This document shows positions 1 through 8,064 of a stretch of 64,000 nucleotides of DNA, piece after piece; positions within the stretch are counted from its first letter, which is position 1; each line of letters opens with the position of its first letter. The notes beneath the pieces were generated by a model, which did no database searches, had not been told where the DNA came from, and saw nothing but the letters and a program-made list of their open reading frames with translations. Source of the stretch: Vicinamibacteria bacterium (GTDB lineage: Bacteria; Acidobacteriota; Vicinamibacteria; Vicinamibacterales; UBA8438); the NCBI GenBank assembly GCA_022820825.1, contig JAJEEU010000097.1:18200-82199 (forward strand), written 5' to 3'. Position numbers and translations under genes: made by a program.

Positions 1-1095
1 CTCGACCTGGGCGAAGTCCGTGTTGTAGGTGAAGTCTGCCGTCAGGTTCTCCGTGATGCCCATCTTCACGTCGGCGCCGAATGCGCCGCTGCCGTCGTTC
101 TCCTGGATGGGAATGGAGTGCCGGTCGGTCGTCACGCCGCCGATGGCGTACGGCTTGATCTCGACCAGCCGGCTGGCTTCCGGAGGCTCGATGCCCACCA
201 GCGTCGCACCCGCCGAGACGCGGAAGATGCCGGCCGCTCCGCGCCCGCCGCCGGCCGAGATCGGGATCCGCGTCAGGTACGTCCACTCGTTCTTGCGGCG
301 CACGCCGCGGCGCAACTGCACGCCCCAGAGCTGGGCGCCCCCGCCGCGGTAGCGGAGCGTCTTGAACGGTATCTCCATCTCCGCCGTCCAGCCGCCGTCG
401 AAACGTCCCGTGCGCACGTCCCACACGGGGTTCCAGTCGCCGTTGGGATTGCCTTCGTTCGTGAACTGCTGGTCCGCTCGCGCGCCGAGCGGGTTCGTGT
501 AGAAGTTGAAGCCGTTGCGGCGGTCGTAGAACGTGTCGAAGAAGACCGTGAACGTGTCGTTCTGCCGCAACTGGTTGGTATCGCGCCGCATCTCGTTGGC
601 GACCCATTCGCTCTCGGGCGCCGAGTCGTGCACGCGCGCCGACACGTACACGTTCTCCCCGTCGAACATGATCCAGGCTTCGGTCCGCTCGGTCGCGGGC
701 GCGCCCTCCACCGGCACCTGTTGCAGGAAGTCCGTGATCGGCGGGACCGCGCCGTACACCTCCTCGTCGAGCACCCCGTCCAGCCGGATGCCAGTCGCGA
801 GCCGGATGGCGCGGACCGTCGTCCGCCCGTCCGCGTCCCGGTTCATCACCGCCGGCCCGACCGGCGGCGGGGGCCCGTCGATGGCCGCGGCGAGCGCGGG
901 ATCGATTGCGGTGGCAGTCAGGGCGCCCGGCGCAACCTGGCCCGGTCGGGGCCCTTCCGCCGCGGGAGAGGCCTGCGAGCGATCATCCTGCGCCTGCGCA
1001 AGAACGCCCCCGGTCGGGGAAAGTGGCAGCAGGAGCAGCACCAGCGCCGCGCGGGGAGTTGCGCGCCGAAAAGCAGCCCACGTAGCGATCGACAA
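1..1095 (-). CDS. DUF5916-type outer-membrane protein with CBM9-like N-terminal domain (3' end outside window)
   Basis: The minus strand is open from the window edge to 1095 (365 codons seen; the C-terminus lies outside). A stop lies a few codons upstream in the same frame, so the best start is TTG at 1095-1093, seven bases after AGGA. A signal peptide (Leu-rich core, then VLAQAQ) is followed by a family-9 carbohydrate-binding-like domain: LDGVLDEEVYG, then EAWIMFDGENVYVSARVHD, NDTFTVFFDTF, and a GWTAEMEIPF block. The last visible residues (ENLTADFTYNTDFAQVE) match the entry into the DUF5916 beta-barrel-like region. Members are secreted or outer-membrane proteins of unknown function. It is divergent from the VOC-fusion gene across 105 bp, which must hold both promoters. 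Confident on family, not on role. Confidence 0.8.
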   Translation of the reverse strand, partial: MSIATWAAFRRATPRAALVLLLLPLSPTGGVLAQAQDDRSQASPAAEGPRPGQVAPGALTATAIDPALAAAIDGPPPPVGPAVMNRDADGRTTVRAIRLATGIRLDGVLDEEVYGAVPPITDFLQQVPVEGAPATERTEAWIMFDGENVYVSARVHDSAPESEWVANEMRRDTNQLRQNDTFTVFFDTFYDRRNGFNFYTNPLGARADQQFTNEGNPNGDWNPVWDVRTGRFDGGWTAEMEIPFKTLRYRGGGAQLWGVQLRRGVRRKNEWTYLTRIPISAGGGRGAAGIFRVSAGATLVGIEPPEASRLVEIKPYAIGGVTTDRHSIPIQENDGSGAFGADVKMGITENLTADFTYNTDFAQVE

Positions 1096-1106
1096 CTCCG
1101 CATCCT
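1093..1106 (-). promoter_or_regulatory. Ribosome binding site deciding a TTG start
   Basis: AGGA at 1106-1103, then seven bases, then TTG at 1095. An in-frame TAG just upstream rules out a longer protein, and the next in-frame start (GTG) lies inside the hydrophobic core of the signal peptide. Confidence 0.5.
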
Positions 1107-1200
1107 ACACGATCGGTACTGTGCTACCCTGCCACCGATACCGGGGGGCGAACGCCGCCGCCGGATCAGCCCCCAACACGCGGAGAGGAGCACGGGCGCC

Positions 1201-2955
1201 ATGGAACGCAAGCAGACCGCTCTCGCAACCATCGTCGCCGCCGCGCTGGCGCTGGCGCCCACCGCCGCCTTGGCCGCCGACTACCATCATGTCCATATCA
1301 CGGCGCCCAGCCCGGCCATGGGCGTGGACTGGTACTCGGAGTACATGGGGTGCGAGCCGGTGGCCGACCGCGACGACGCCGCGACCTGCGGGGGCGTGGA
1401 GCTCGTGTTCGTGCCCCAGCCGACGAGCGGCGGCAGCCTGGGAACGGGCATCAACCACATCGGGTTCTCGTTCCCCGACCTGGACGCCAGGATGGCGGAG
1501 TTCGAAGCGGTCGGCGTGCGCGGGGCCGGCGTCCGCCTGCAGCGCTTCGAGGACGGGTCGACCGTGCGGGACATCCCCGGACTGTTCAAGATCGCGTTCA
1601 TCTTCGATCCCTGGGGCACGCGGATCGAGCTCGTGGAAGACATCGAGCGGCTCGGCTTCCACCACGTCCATCTCAGCGCGACCGACCCGGAAGCGACGCT
1701 GGCCTGGTACCGCGACGTGCTGGGCGGCGAGCCGGCAACACTCAGGGACAGGGTGGACGGCGTGGAGTTCGGCGACATCCTGTTCCTGGTCTCTGCACAT
1801 CCGGAGGGCCCGCCGCCGGCCGCCACGCAGGGCCGGGCCATCGACCATCTCGCATTTGTCGTGCCGGACCTCGACGCGGAGGCGCCGAGGCTCCGCGAGC
1901 AGGGCGTGAGTTTCCAGGAGGAGCCGGCCGTACCGGCGAACGCCCGCACGGCGGCGCAGCGGGCCTTCATCAGCGGCCCGGACAACGTGCGGATAGCCAT
2001 GGTGGAGACCGGATTCGCGGGCGTCGGCAACGAGCTGGCCGCCGCTATCCGCGGCAGCGACGCGCTGGGGCCGTACGACGTCCCGCGGACGTCCTGGGGC
2101 GAGCCCGACCTGCAGGGCATCTGGACCGGCAACCCCTCGCACGGCATCCCGCTGGAGCGCCCGGAAGGGGTCGACGCCGACGAGCTGACCCCGGAGGAAG
2201 CCATCGCGCGGCGCGAGGGCGGCACGCTCGGCAGCATCTGGGGCTACGACCGCGAATGGCGCGACATCACGCTCAGCTACGGCCACGCCGCCGTGTCCAC
2301 GCAGGTGGCGATGATCGTCGACCCGCCGGACGGTCGGCTCCCGGCGCGTACGCCGTACGGGCAGGAGTTGTACGAACGGGTGCTGGGCAACTACGAGAGC
2401 CGCCCCTACGCCGGTCCCGAGAACGTACGCCCGGCCGCGCGCTGTCTCACGCGCGGCGCCCCGGGCATGATGATGCCGACCGTCTACAACAACGACCTGC
2501 AGATCGTGCAGGGACCCGGCTTTGTCGCGATCACCAAAGAAATGATCCACGAGACGCGGGTCATTCCGACGGCGCCGCGCGAGCGCCTTGGACAAGACCT
2601 CGACCTGTGGCTGGGCGACCCACAGGGCCGCTGGGAAGGCGACACGCTGGTGGTCGAGACTACCAACTTCGACGACCGGGTCTCCTCGATCGGGCGCCCC
2701 GTCTGGGCGTCGTCGAGCGACGCGCTCACCCTGACGGAACGTTTCCGGCGCATCGGTCCCATGACCATGGAGTACGAGTTCACGATCGACGATCCGAAGA
2801 TCTGGACGCGGCCCTGGACCGCCATGTTCCGGTTCGATCGCGATGATGCCCAGTACGAACTGGTCGAGTACGCCTGCCATGAGGGCAACTACGCGATGAC
2901 CGGCATCCTGGCCGGCGGGCGCGCCGTGGAGGCCGCAGCCGCGGCGGAACGCTAG
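1201..2955 (+). CDS. Exported fusion: two VOC (glyoxalase/dioxygenase-fold) domains plus an EGNYG-family domain
   Basis: 584 aa; ATG at 1201 follows a GGAG block. A signal peptide (about residues 1-26, ending AALAA) leads into VOC domain 1 (about 27-147), VOC domain 2 (about 152-270) and an EGNYG-family domain (about 290-584). VOC 1 has the usual metal-site positions: the HHVH cluster at 29-32, H86 in NHIGF, and E143 in RIEL. VOC 2 keeps HHVH (154-157) and DHLAF (H216), but the Glu position is Ala in RIAM, so it may bind no metal or a changed one. The C-terminal part has WGEPDLQGIW, MIVDPPDGRLP, GRWEGDTLVVETTNF and ACHEGNY, as in eight other proteins here. VOC proteins usually act on small substrates in the cytoplasm; an exported tandem-VOC fusion is unusual. 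Substrate unknown. The next gene is a stand-alone EGNYG protein. Confidence 0.85.
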   Translation: MERKQTALATIVAAALALAPTAALAADYHHVHITAPSPAMGVDWYSEYMGCEPVADRDDAATCGGVELVFVPQPTSGGSLGTGINHIGFSFPDLDARMAEFEAVGVRGAGVRLQRFEDGSTVRDIPGLFKIAFIFDPWGTRIELVEDIERLGFHHVHLSATDPEATLAWYRDVLGGEPATLRDRVDGVEFGDILFLVSAHPEGPPPAATQGRAIDHLAFVVPDLDAEAPRLREQGVSFQEEPAVPANARTAAQRAFISGPDNVRIAMVETGFAGVGNELAAAIRGSDALGPYDVPRTSWGEPDLQGIWTGNPSHGIPLERPEGVDADELTPEEAIARREGGTLGSIWGYDREWRDITLSYGHAAVSTQVAMIVDPPDGRLPARTPYGQELYERVLGNYESRPYAGPENVRPAARCLTRGAPGMMMPTVYNNDLQIVQGPGFVAITKEMIHETRVIPTAPRERLGQDLDLWLGDPQGRWEGDTLVVETTNFDDRVSSIGRPVWASSSDALTLTERFRRIGPMTMEYEFTIDDPKIWTRPWTAMFRFDRDDAQYELVEYACHEGNYAMTGILAGGRAVEAAAAAER

Positions 2956-2995
2956 GTCGTCTCGTGTGCGGCGCCGGCCACTGAAAGGGGTGGAA

Positions 2996-4069
2996 ATGGC
3001 ACGCTTGCGCTACGTCGTCGGCCCGCTGGCAATCGTCGGTGCGCTCTTGCTGACCGGCGGCATCGCCGGCCAGGAGCTGCCGCCCTGGTCGAACGCTCCG
3101 GACGGCTGGACGCCGGCGCTGACGCCATGGGGCGTCCCGGACCTGACCGGCATCTGGAGCAGCAAGCACGGCACGCCGCTGGAGCGGCCCGAAGAGTACG
3201 CCGGCCGCGAGTTCCTGACCGACGACGAAATCGCCGCGCTCAACGCCGCGCGGGCGCAAGCCGAGGTAGCGGGCGAGGTGGCGGGCCGGGACGTGCGCGC
3301 CTCGGCCGGCACGCCGGCCGACGTGGAGGGCGCCTACAACAACATCTTCAGCACCAACCTGGGCACGCGCTACAGCCGCACGAAGCGCACGGCGATGATC
3401 GTCGACCCGCCGGACGGCCGCCTGCCGCCCTACACGCCGGCGGCCGATCAGAGCCGACTGGTCCGCGAGGGACTGCGGGAGCAGGCGCGCGAGGACCGCG
3501 AGCGCGCCGGCGTGCCGTACTTCGTCGACCTCCGCTACCGCTACGACAACCCGGAGGACACCGGCATCCTGGAGCGCTGCCAGGGTGTCCGCATCCCGTG
3601 CACGGGCGGCATCTGCGGCTTCAGCCGCATGGTGCAGGGACCCGACTCGCTGACGATCTACCACGAGCAGTCGTCCGGCGGCGGCGGCTACAGGCTGATC
3701 GCGCTGGACGGCCGGCCGCACCCGCCGGCCCACATCCGGCAGTGGCTGGGTCACTCGGTGGGCCGCTGGGAAGGCGACACGCTGGTGGTTGACACGACGA
3801 ACTTCACGCACCAGACGCCGTACCTGGGCTCCGCCGGGAACCTGCACCTCGTGGAGCGCTTCCGGCGCGTCAGCCCGGACCTCATCCAGTACCAGGTCAC
3901 GGTGGAGGACGAGACGGTCTGGACCCGGCCGTGGACGATGGAGCTCGCGCTGATGCTGCAGGACAACGCCAGGAACCAGATCGGCGAAACCGGCTGCCAC
4001 GAGGGCAACTACTCGATGACCAGCATGCTCGCCGGCGCGCGCCTGGAAGAAGCGCGCGGCCTGCGTTAG
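2996..4069 (+). CDS. EGNYG-family exported protein of unknown function
   Basis: 357 aa. The ATG at 2996 is preceded by AAGGGGTGGA, better than the GTG 30 bases upstream. Signal peptide MARLRYVVG...LTGGIAGQ. Family blocks in order: TPWGVPDLTGIW, PLERPEE, a TDDEIAAL segment, YNNIFSTNLG, TAMIVDPPDGRLP, the RC position in ERCQGVRIPC, VQGPDSLTIYHEQ, LDGRPHPPAHIRQWLG, GRWEGDTLVVDTTNF, VERFRRV, ETVWTRPWT, and GCHEGNYSMTSMLAGARLEEA. Extra cysteines (ERC...IPC...GIC) suggest a disulfide in this member. It lies 40 bp after the VOC fusion and is probably co-transcribed with it. A truncated repeat arm follows directly (4072-4101). No biochemical role is known to me. Confidence 0.75.
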   Translation: MARLRYVVGPLAIVGALLLTGGIAGQELPPWSNAPDGWTPALTPWGVPDLTGIWSSKHGTPLERPEEYAGREFLTDDEIAALNAARAQAEVAGEVAGRDVRASAGTPADVEGAYNNIFSTNLGTRYSRTKRTAMIVDPPDGRLPPYTPAADQSRLVREGLREQAREDRERAGVPYFVDLRYRYDNPEDTGILERCQGVRIPCTGGICGFSRMVQGPDSLTIYHEQSSGGGGYRLIALDGRPHPPAHIRQWLGHSVGRWEGDTLVVDTTNFTHQTPYLGSAGNLHLVERFRRVSPDLIQYQVTVEDETVWTRPWTMELALMLQDNARNQIGETGCHEGNYSMTSMLAGARLEEARGLR

Positions 4070-4071
4070 CC

Positions 4072-4101
4072 GCCTGTGGCAAGACCCCGCGTCGCACCGA
4101 G
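4072..4101 (+). repeat. Single arm of the dispersed inverted-repeat element
   Basis: These 30 bases match the left arm of the element at 41966-42127 (from its GCCTGTGG onward) with three differences. The copy begins just after the stop codon of the upstream gene and ends before the atypical methyltransferase/AlkB pair. No right arm follows nearby. A weak resemblance to the arm interior (CCCCGC...ATTCGAGCG) occurs at about 5551-5570, just past the AlkB gene, and could be chance. Confidence 0.5.
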
Positions 4102-4121
4102 GTGAATTCACGGGTTTCGAC

Positions 4122-4865
4122 ATGCCAATCAGAGACAACTACATCCCGGTCCTCAAATCGATTACGCGGAGCCACGGCCAACGCCCTGCCACCGCCCAGA
4201 TTGGCCCGCAGGAATCCCTTCAGGAGACGATCTGGTATACAAGGGAATACGTCGTGAACAACACGACGGAACATTTTCGATATGACTACTACTGGAACGC
4301 GCTATCGCGCGCGCTCACCCGACTCCGCTTCGACCCCGGCGACCGCCGGATTGTCCACTTGGACATCGCTTGCGGCGCCGGAGTCTTCTCTTGGGTCGTG
4401 TACGACCACATGGCGGCGCCGGACACACCGAACCCCGACTACGTGGACTACTACGGTTATGATCACTGCGCCGCCATGATTGAGTTGGCCGGCCTGTTCC
4501 TGGAACGCTTCCCAGACCGGTACGAGTTCAAGGGTTTCTCCGACCTTGAGGAAATCTCGACGACCTTGGAAGAGGAAGACTTTTCCAACTGCGATGTCGT
4601 GGTCACGTTCGGCTACGCCTTGCTCCAGGTGCTTGATGACCCCGCTGCCTTGGGCAACTTCGCCTCAATAATCTCTGGTGTTTTTCCGTCACGCTCCTGC
4701 ATCATGGTAGCTGCCGACGCGCACAACGACCACGCGACACGCGCTGCTTTTCGCGGCCAATGTGACGCGCTCGAGAACGCGCTCAACGACGCGGGAATCG
4801 TCCTCGAAAACCGTCAGGCAACCCAGATGGGTAGCGTGATGTTTGCTCGTCTCACGATGGAATAG
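4122..4865 (+). CDS. Class I SAM-dependent methyltransferase-like protein
   Basis: 247 aa with no signal peptide, so cytoplasmic, unlike most neighbours. The SAM-binding glycine-rich motif is DIACGAG (81-87) after a hydrophobic strand; an acidic post-I position follows in YGYDHCAAMIELA, and a motif-IV-like strand in DVVVTFGYALLQVL. The first 60 residues are polar and match nothing I recognise. Base composition is visibly more A/T-rich than the flanks, with many codons rare elsewhere in the window. The AlkB-like gene starts four bases after its stop, so the two are almost certainly co-transcribed. The pairing suggests a joint role in nucleic-acid (perhaps tRNA) or small-molecule modification; this is inference, and the substrate cannot be read from sequence. 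Confidence 0.65.
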   Translation: MPIRDNYIPVLKSITRSHGQRPATAQIGPQESLQETIWYTREYVVNNTTEHFRYDYYWNALSRALTRLRFDPGDRRIVHLDIACGAGVFSWVVYDHMAAPDTPNPDYVDYYGYDHCAAMIELAGLFLERFPDRYEFKGFSDLEEISTTLEEEDFSNCDVVVTFGYALLQVLDDPAALGNFASIISGVFPSRSCIMVAADAHNDHATRAAFRGQCDALENALNDAGIVLENRQATQMGSVMFARLTME

Positions 4866-4869
4866 AACA

Positions 4870-5544
4870 ATGGTCTCCAATGGTCAGTTGAGTATGTTCG
4901 AAGCCGAAACCTCCGCCGTGCCCCTGCAGTTGCCTGAGCACCTCAACTACGGCATTGACGAGATCGGGATGCACGGCATTACCGAGATACACGGTCTGTA
5001 CTATTACAATGGGTTTCTGGACACACCCGCTCAACGCGCGTTGATCGACTGCATTGACGCTGAGCCGTGGCGAAAGGACCTGGATCGTCGCGTGCAGCAC
5101 TACGGTTGGCGCTACGACTACCGAACACGAACGGTGACAGCCGATATGGACCTCGGGCCGTTGCCGGATTGGGTTCAGGAGGTGGCGGCGAGGCTGCACA
5201 CGGAAACGAGACTCTTCGATCGCGTTCCAGATCAGGCCATCGTCAACGAATACCGGCCAGGGCAGGGAATCGCCTTGCATGCGGACCGGCAATGTTTCGG
5301 CGACACGGTGGCCACTCTATCGTTAGGCGATGATTGGGAAATGCGGCTGCGGCCAGTAGGGGCACGAGCGCAGGATGACAGGCGGATCATGCTCGCCCGA
5401 GGATCCGTGCTTATTCTGACTGGCGATTCACGATCACGCTGGATGCACGGCATAGACAAGCGTCGGACGGAAAAGAGCGCCATCGGCCAACGTGACCGCC
5501 GGCGGCGTTTGTCGTTGACTTTCAGGACCATGCTTGCTCCATAA
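4870..5544 (+). CDS. AlkB-like 2-oxoglutarate/Fe(II) dioxygenase
   Basis: 224 aa from the ATG at 4870, four bases after the methyltransferase stop; a possible TTG start at 4843 would overlap that gene. The AlkB fold is clear: HGLYYYNGFL near residue 41, NEYRPGQGIALHAD with Fe ligands H137 and D139, WMHGI with the third ligand H193, and RLSLTFR with the two 2-oxoglutarate arginines (R213, R219). The NEYRPGQGI form resembles ALKBH8-like and bacterial AlkB relatives more than E. coli AlkB. The family demethylates alkylated DNA or RNA bases, or hydroxylates modified tRNA. A short N-terminal SNGQLSMFE segment precedes the domain. Base use is atypical for the window, like its partner, which suggests joint transfer. 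Confidence 0.85.
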   Translation: MVSNGQLSMFEAETSAVPLQLPEHLNYGIDEIGMHGITEIHGLYYYNGFLDTPAQRALIDCIDAEPWRKDLDRRVQHYGWRYDYRTRTVTADMDLGPLPDWVQEVAARLHTETRLFDRVPDQAIVNEYRPGQGIALHADRQCFGDTVATLSLGDDWEMRLRPVGARAQDDRRIMLARGSVLILTGDSRSRWMHGIDKRRTEKSAIGQRDRRRRLSLTFRTMLAP

Positions 5545-5633
5545 GGGCACCCCGCGATGAGATTCGAGCGTCACGTCCGGATCTCGCACGGGTAGGCCTG
5601 ATACGCGGCGCGGCCCCGCGCTAGAGTAGTTGC

Positions 5634-6464
5634 ATGAGTCGTGCGCCGCACGCGCCGGCGGATCCGTATCTGCTGGGCACCGACCCGGAGGAAGCGCGGC
5701 GCCTCGAGACGCAGCACCGCCTGTGGGCGGACGCCACGCGCGACCTCTGGGACCGCGCCGGATTCGGGCCCGGCGCGCGCCTGCTCGACCTCGGCTGCGG
5801 ACCGGGATTCGCCGCCCTCGAGCTGGCCGGGCGCGTGGGCGCCGCGGGCAGCGTGCTCGCCGTCGACGAGTCCGACCGCTTCATCGCCAGCCTGGCCCGT
5901 GAAGCGCGGCGGCGCGGGCTCGCGCAGCTTGCGGCGCGCGTGGAGCGCGTCGAGGAGCTGCGGCTGGAGCCCGGCGCGCTGGACGGCGCTTTCGTGCGCT
6001 GGCTCTTCTGCTTCCTGCCCGATCCGGCGCAGGTCATCGACCGGGTCGCAAGCGGATTGCGTCCCGGCGGCCGGCTGGTGGTCTGGGACTACCTCAACTA
6101 CCGCGCGACGACGCTGCAGCCGCGGAGTCCGGCCTTCGACCGCGTGCTCCGCGCGGTCGCGGAGAGTTGGCGGCGCAGCGGGGGCGACCTGGACGTCGGC
6201 GGCCGGCTGCCGGGGCTGATCGCAGAGGCCGGCTGCCGCCTGCTCGACCTGGCGCCCCTGGTACGGTTCGTCAGGCCGGGCACGGCGTTCTGGGACTGGC
6301 CGACGCAGTTCTTCTTCAGCCATGTGCCGCGGCTGGTCGAAGCAGGCCTGCTGTCGGAGGCGGAGCGGCGCGCGTTCGAAGACGAGTGGCGCGCACGCGA
6401 GCGGGAACCGGGCGCCTTCCTGCAGGCGCCGCCCATGATCGGCATCATCGCCGAGAAGGAATAG
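5634..6464 (+). CDS. Class I SAM-dependent methyltransferase
   Basis: 276 aa, cytoplasmic. Motif I is LLDLGCGPGFAALELA, followed by an acidic residue in LAVDESDRF. The motif-IV region is LDGAFVRWLFCFLPDPAQ and motif V is LRPGGRLVVWDYLNY. This arrangement fits Methyltransf_11/UbiE-like enzymes acting on small molecules; the substrate is unknown. Base composition is back to the high GC of the region, unlike the methyltransferase at 4122, so the two are unrelated acquisitions. It converges with the EGNYG gene at 6468, with a three-base gap between stops. Confidence 0.8.
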   Translation: MSRAPHAPADPYLLGTDPEEARRLETQHRLWADATRDLWDRAGFGPGARLLDLGCGPGFAALELAGRVGAAGSVLAVDESDRFIASLAREARRRGLAQLAARVERVEELRLEPGALDGAFVRWLFCFLPDPAQVIDRVASGLRPGGRLVVWDYLNYRATTLQPRSPAFDRVLRAVAESWRRSGGDLDVGGRLPGLIAEAGCRLLDLAPLVRFVRPGTAFWDWPTQFFFSHVPRLVEAGLLSEAERRAFEDEWRAREREPGAFLQAPPMIGIIAEKE

Positions 6465-6467
6465 CCG

Positions 6468-7430
6468 CTACCGCCCGCCGCGGCGCTCGGCCGCGCGCAC
6501 GCCGCTCAGGATGTTCGGCACGGCGTAGTTCGCCTCGTGGCAGGCGTATTCGTACAGGTCGTAGTCCTCATCGCGCTCCAGCGGGAATGCAACAGTCCAC
6601 GGCCGCGTCCACGTGAGCGGGTCGTCGATGCGCACCCTGTAGTCGAGCGTGCCGCCGTCCCCCAGGCTGAACCGCTCGACCAGCCGCAGCGACGTGGTGG
6701 TCGGGTTGCCGTTGCCGTTGCGCGCGTACGAGCCGGTCCGGCCGTTGGAGTTCGTTGTCTCGACGACCAGGGTGTCCCCTTCCCAGCGGCCGCGCGAGTC
6801 ACCCATCCACTGGAGAATGCCGGGCGCGATGTGCGGGCGGCCGTCGAGCGGAATCACGCGGGTCTCGTGCACCATCTCGTGGTGGATCACAACCTGTCCC
6901 GGCGTCTGCAGGATCTGATACGCCGAGGCGTAGATGTTCGGAAACTGGGAGCCCAGCACGCCGCGGCTGATGCAGCGGTCGTAGGGCCGCAGGTCCTCCG
7001 GGCCGGCGTGCGCATAGCTCCCGGCCGCTTTCGTCCGCCAGACTTCCGCCCGGCGGGCGCCGTCCGTTGTCATGGGCGGCAGCCGCCCGTTCGGCGGATC
7101 CGTTATCAGCGAAGCCAGCGGCGGCGACGGCCGCCGCTCGGCCCAGCCGGCCGGAGGAACCAGCTTCGGCCGGACCCGCGCGGCCGCGGCGGCGTGGCGC
7201 GCCGCCAGCTCCTCGTCGGTCAGCGTCGCGCGCGTGCCGAGCGTTTCCGGGCGCTCGAACGGCACGCCGATCACGGCGCTGCTGACCCACACGCCCTGCA
7301 GATCGGGATCGCCCCAACGCGTCCGCGCTTCCGCGCCGCCGGCCTGGCCCGCCGCTGTCGCGGCCGGAAACAGCAGCCCGACCCAGAGCCCGGCAGCCAG
7401 CGCGCACAACGCAATTCTCGACGTCTCCAT
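6468..7430 (-). CDS. EGNYG-family exported protein of unknown function
   Basis: 320 aa from the ATG at 7430, preceded by GCAGGAC; in-frame codons upstream would extend the protein without an RBS. Signal peptide METSRIALCA...TAAGQ. Blocks: TRWGDPDLQGVW, VPFERPE, LTDEELAARHAAA, SLITDPPNGRLPPMT, DRCISRGVLG, YQILQTPGQVVIHHEMVHETRVIPLDG, MGDSRGRWEGDTLVVETTN, LVERFSL, DPLTWTRPWT, YACHEANYAVPNILSGVRAAE. The usual Gly of HEGNY is Ala here. Starts lie 41 bp from the divergent lipid A deacylase-like gene, so the promoters must overlap. Confidence 0.75.
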   Translation of the reverse strand: METSRIALCALAAGLWVGLLFPAATAAGQAGGAEARTRWGDPDLQGVWVSSAVIGVPFERPETLGTRATLTDEELAARHAAAAARVRPKLVPPAGWAERRPSPPLASLITDPPNGRLPPMTTDGARRAEVWRTKAAGSYAHAGPEDLRPYDRCISRGVLGSQFPNIYASAYQILQTPGQVVIHHEMVHETRVIPLDGRPHIAPGILQWMGDSRGRWEGDTLVVETTNSNGRTGSYARNGNGNPTTTSLRLVERFSLGDGGTLDYRVRIDDPLTWTRPWTVAFPLERDEDYDLYEYACHEANYAVPNILSGVRAAERRGGR

Positions 7431-7471
7431 GTCCTGCCTGCGATGCGTCAGTATATGTGCGGGCAATCGCA

Positions 7472-8050
7472 ATGGCAGATATGCGCCGCACGGCGGCCAT
7501 CTTCCTCCTGCTGGCGACCGCGCCGGCGGCCGCAGCCGCGCAGGAGCAGCGGCTCGCGACAGGGTACTGGACGCGCGGCATGGCCGCCGGTTGGGGCAAC
7601 GCCTGGAAGCACGGCCTGCCAGGCTACGGCAAGACCGATACCGACATCGAATTCGTCGCCTTCCACCCGCAGCTCGGCCGGTTCATCACCGACCACCTGG
7701 AGTTCTACGGCGAGGGCACGCTGCTGCTCTACCACAAGCCGTCCGTGGCGGTCGGCGGCGGCGTGGCCGGACTCGGCGGCCGCTATCACCTCTGGAAGGA
7801 CCGCGGCTGGACGCCTTACTTCGTGGGCGGCGCCGGGCTGCTCTGGACGTCCCTCGACGTGCCCGAGATCGACCGCGCATTCAATTTTCAGTTGCACTAC
7901 GGCGCGGGCATCCGGCAGGTAACCCGGCGCGGGCCGGGGTTGATTCTGGAGTTCCGCAACCACCACATCTCGAACGCCAACACCGCCGGGGAGAACCTCG
8001 GCGTGAACGCCGCCACCGTGGTGGCCGGCGTGCAGTGGATCCTGCGGTAG
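7472..8050 (+). CDS. Acyloxyacyl hydrolase / lipid A 3-O-deacylase (PagL-like) outer-membrane protein
   Basis: 192 aa from the ATG at 7472 (a GTG at 7457 is possible). Signal peptide MADMRRTAAIF...AAAAQ. The mature part is a short barrel-like sequence with alternating strands ending in GVQWILR. The diagnostic PagL segment is LEFRNHHISNANTAGENLG: the H-x-S-N-A motif supplies the catalytic His and Ser, and a Glu follows nine residues after the His. Family members remove an acyl chain from lipid A in the outer membrane; this one may remodel LPS. The distance to the Glu is shorter than in Pseudomonas PagL, which is common in the broader acyloxyacyl hydrolase group. It is monocistronic and converges with the DUF1552 gene. 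Confidence 0.75.
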   Translation: MADMRRTAAIFLLLATAPAAAAAQEQRLATGYWTRGMAAGWGNAWKHGLPGYGKTDTDIEFVAFHPQLGRFITDHLEFYGEGTLLLYHKPSVAVGGGVAGLGGRYHLWKDRGWTPYFVGGAGLLWTSLDVPEIDRAFNFQLHYGAGIRQVTRRGPGLILEFRNHHISNANTAGENLGVNAATVVAGVQWILR

Positions 8051-8064
8051 CAGGGACCTGACCG

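Noticed and set aside
118..1200. Open extension upstream of the VOC fusion
   Set aside because: It is antisense to the DUF5916 gene and Arg-rich; the RBS and signal peptide place the start at 1201.
1105..2880. 591-codon minus-strand ORF across the VOC fusion
   Set aside because: A high-GC shadow frame rich in Arg/Ala/Gly with no domain; the plus-strand gene has clear motifs.
5546..5573. Right-hand copy of the repeat arm after the AlkB gene
   Set aside because: Only about 15 scattered matching bases; too weak to call as a repeat without a search.
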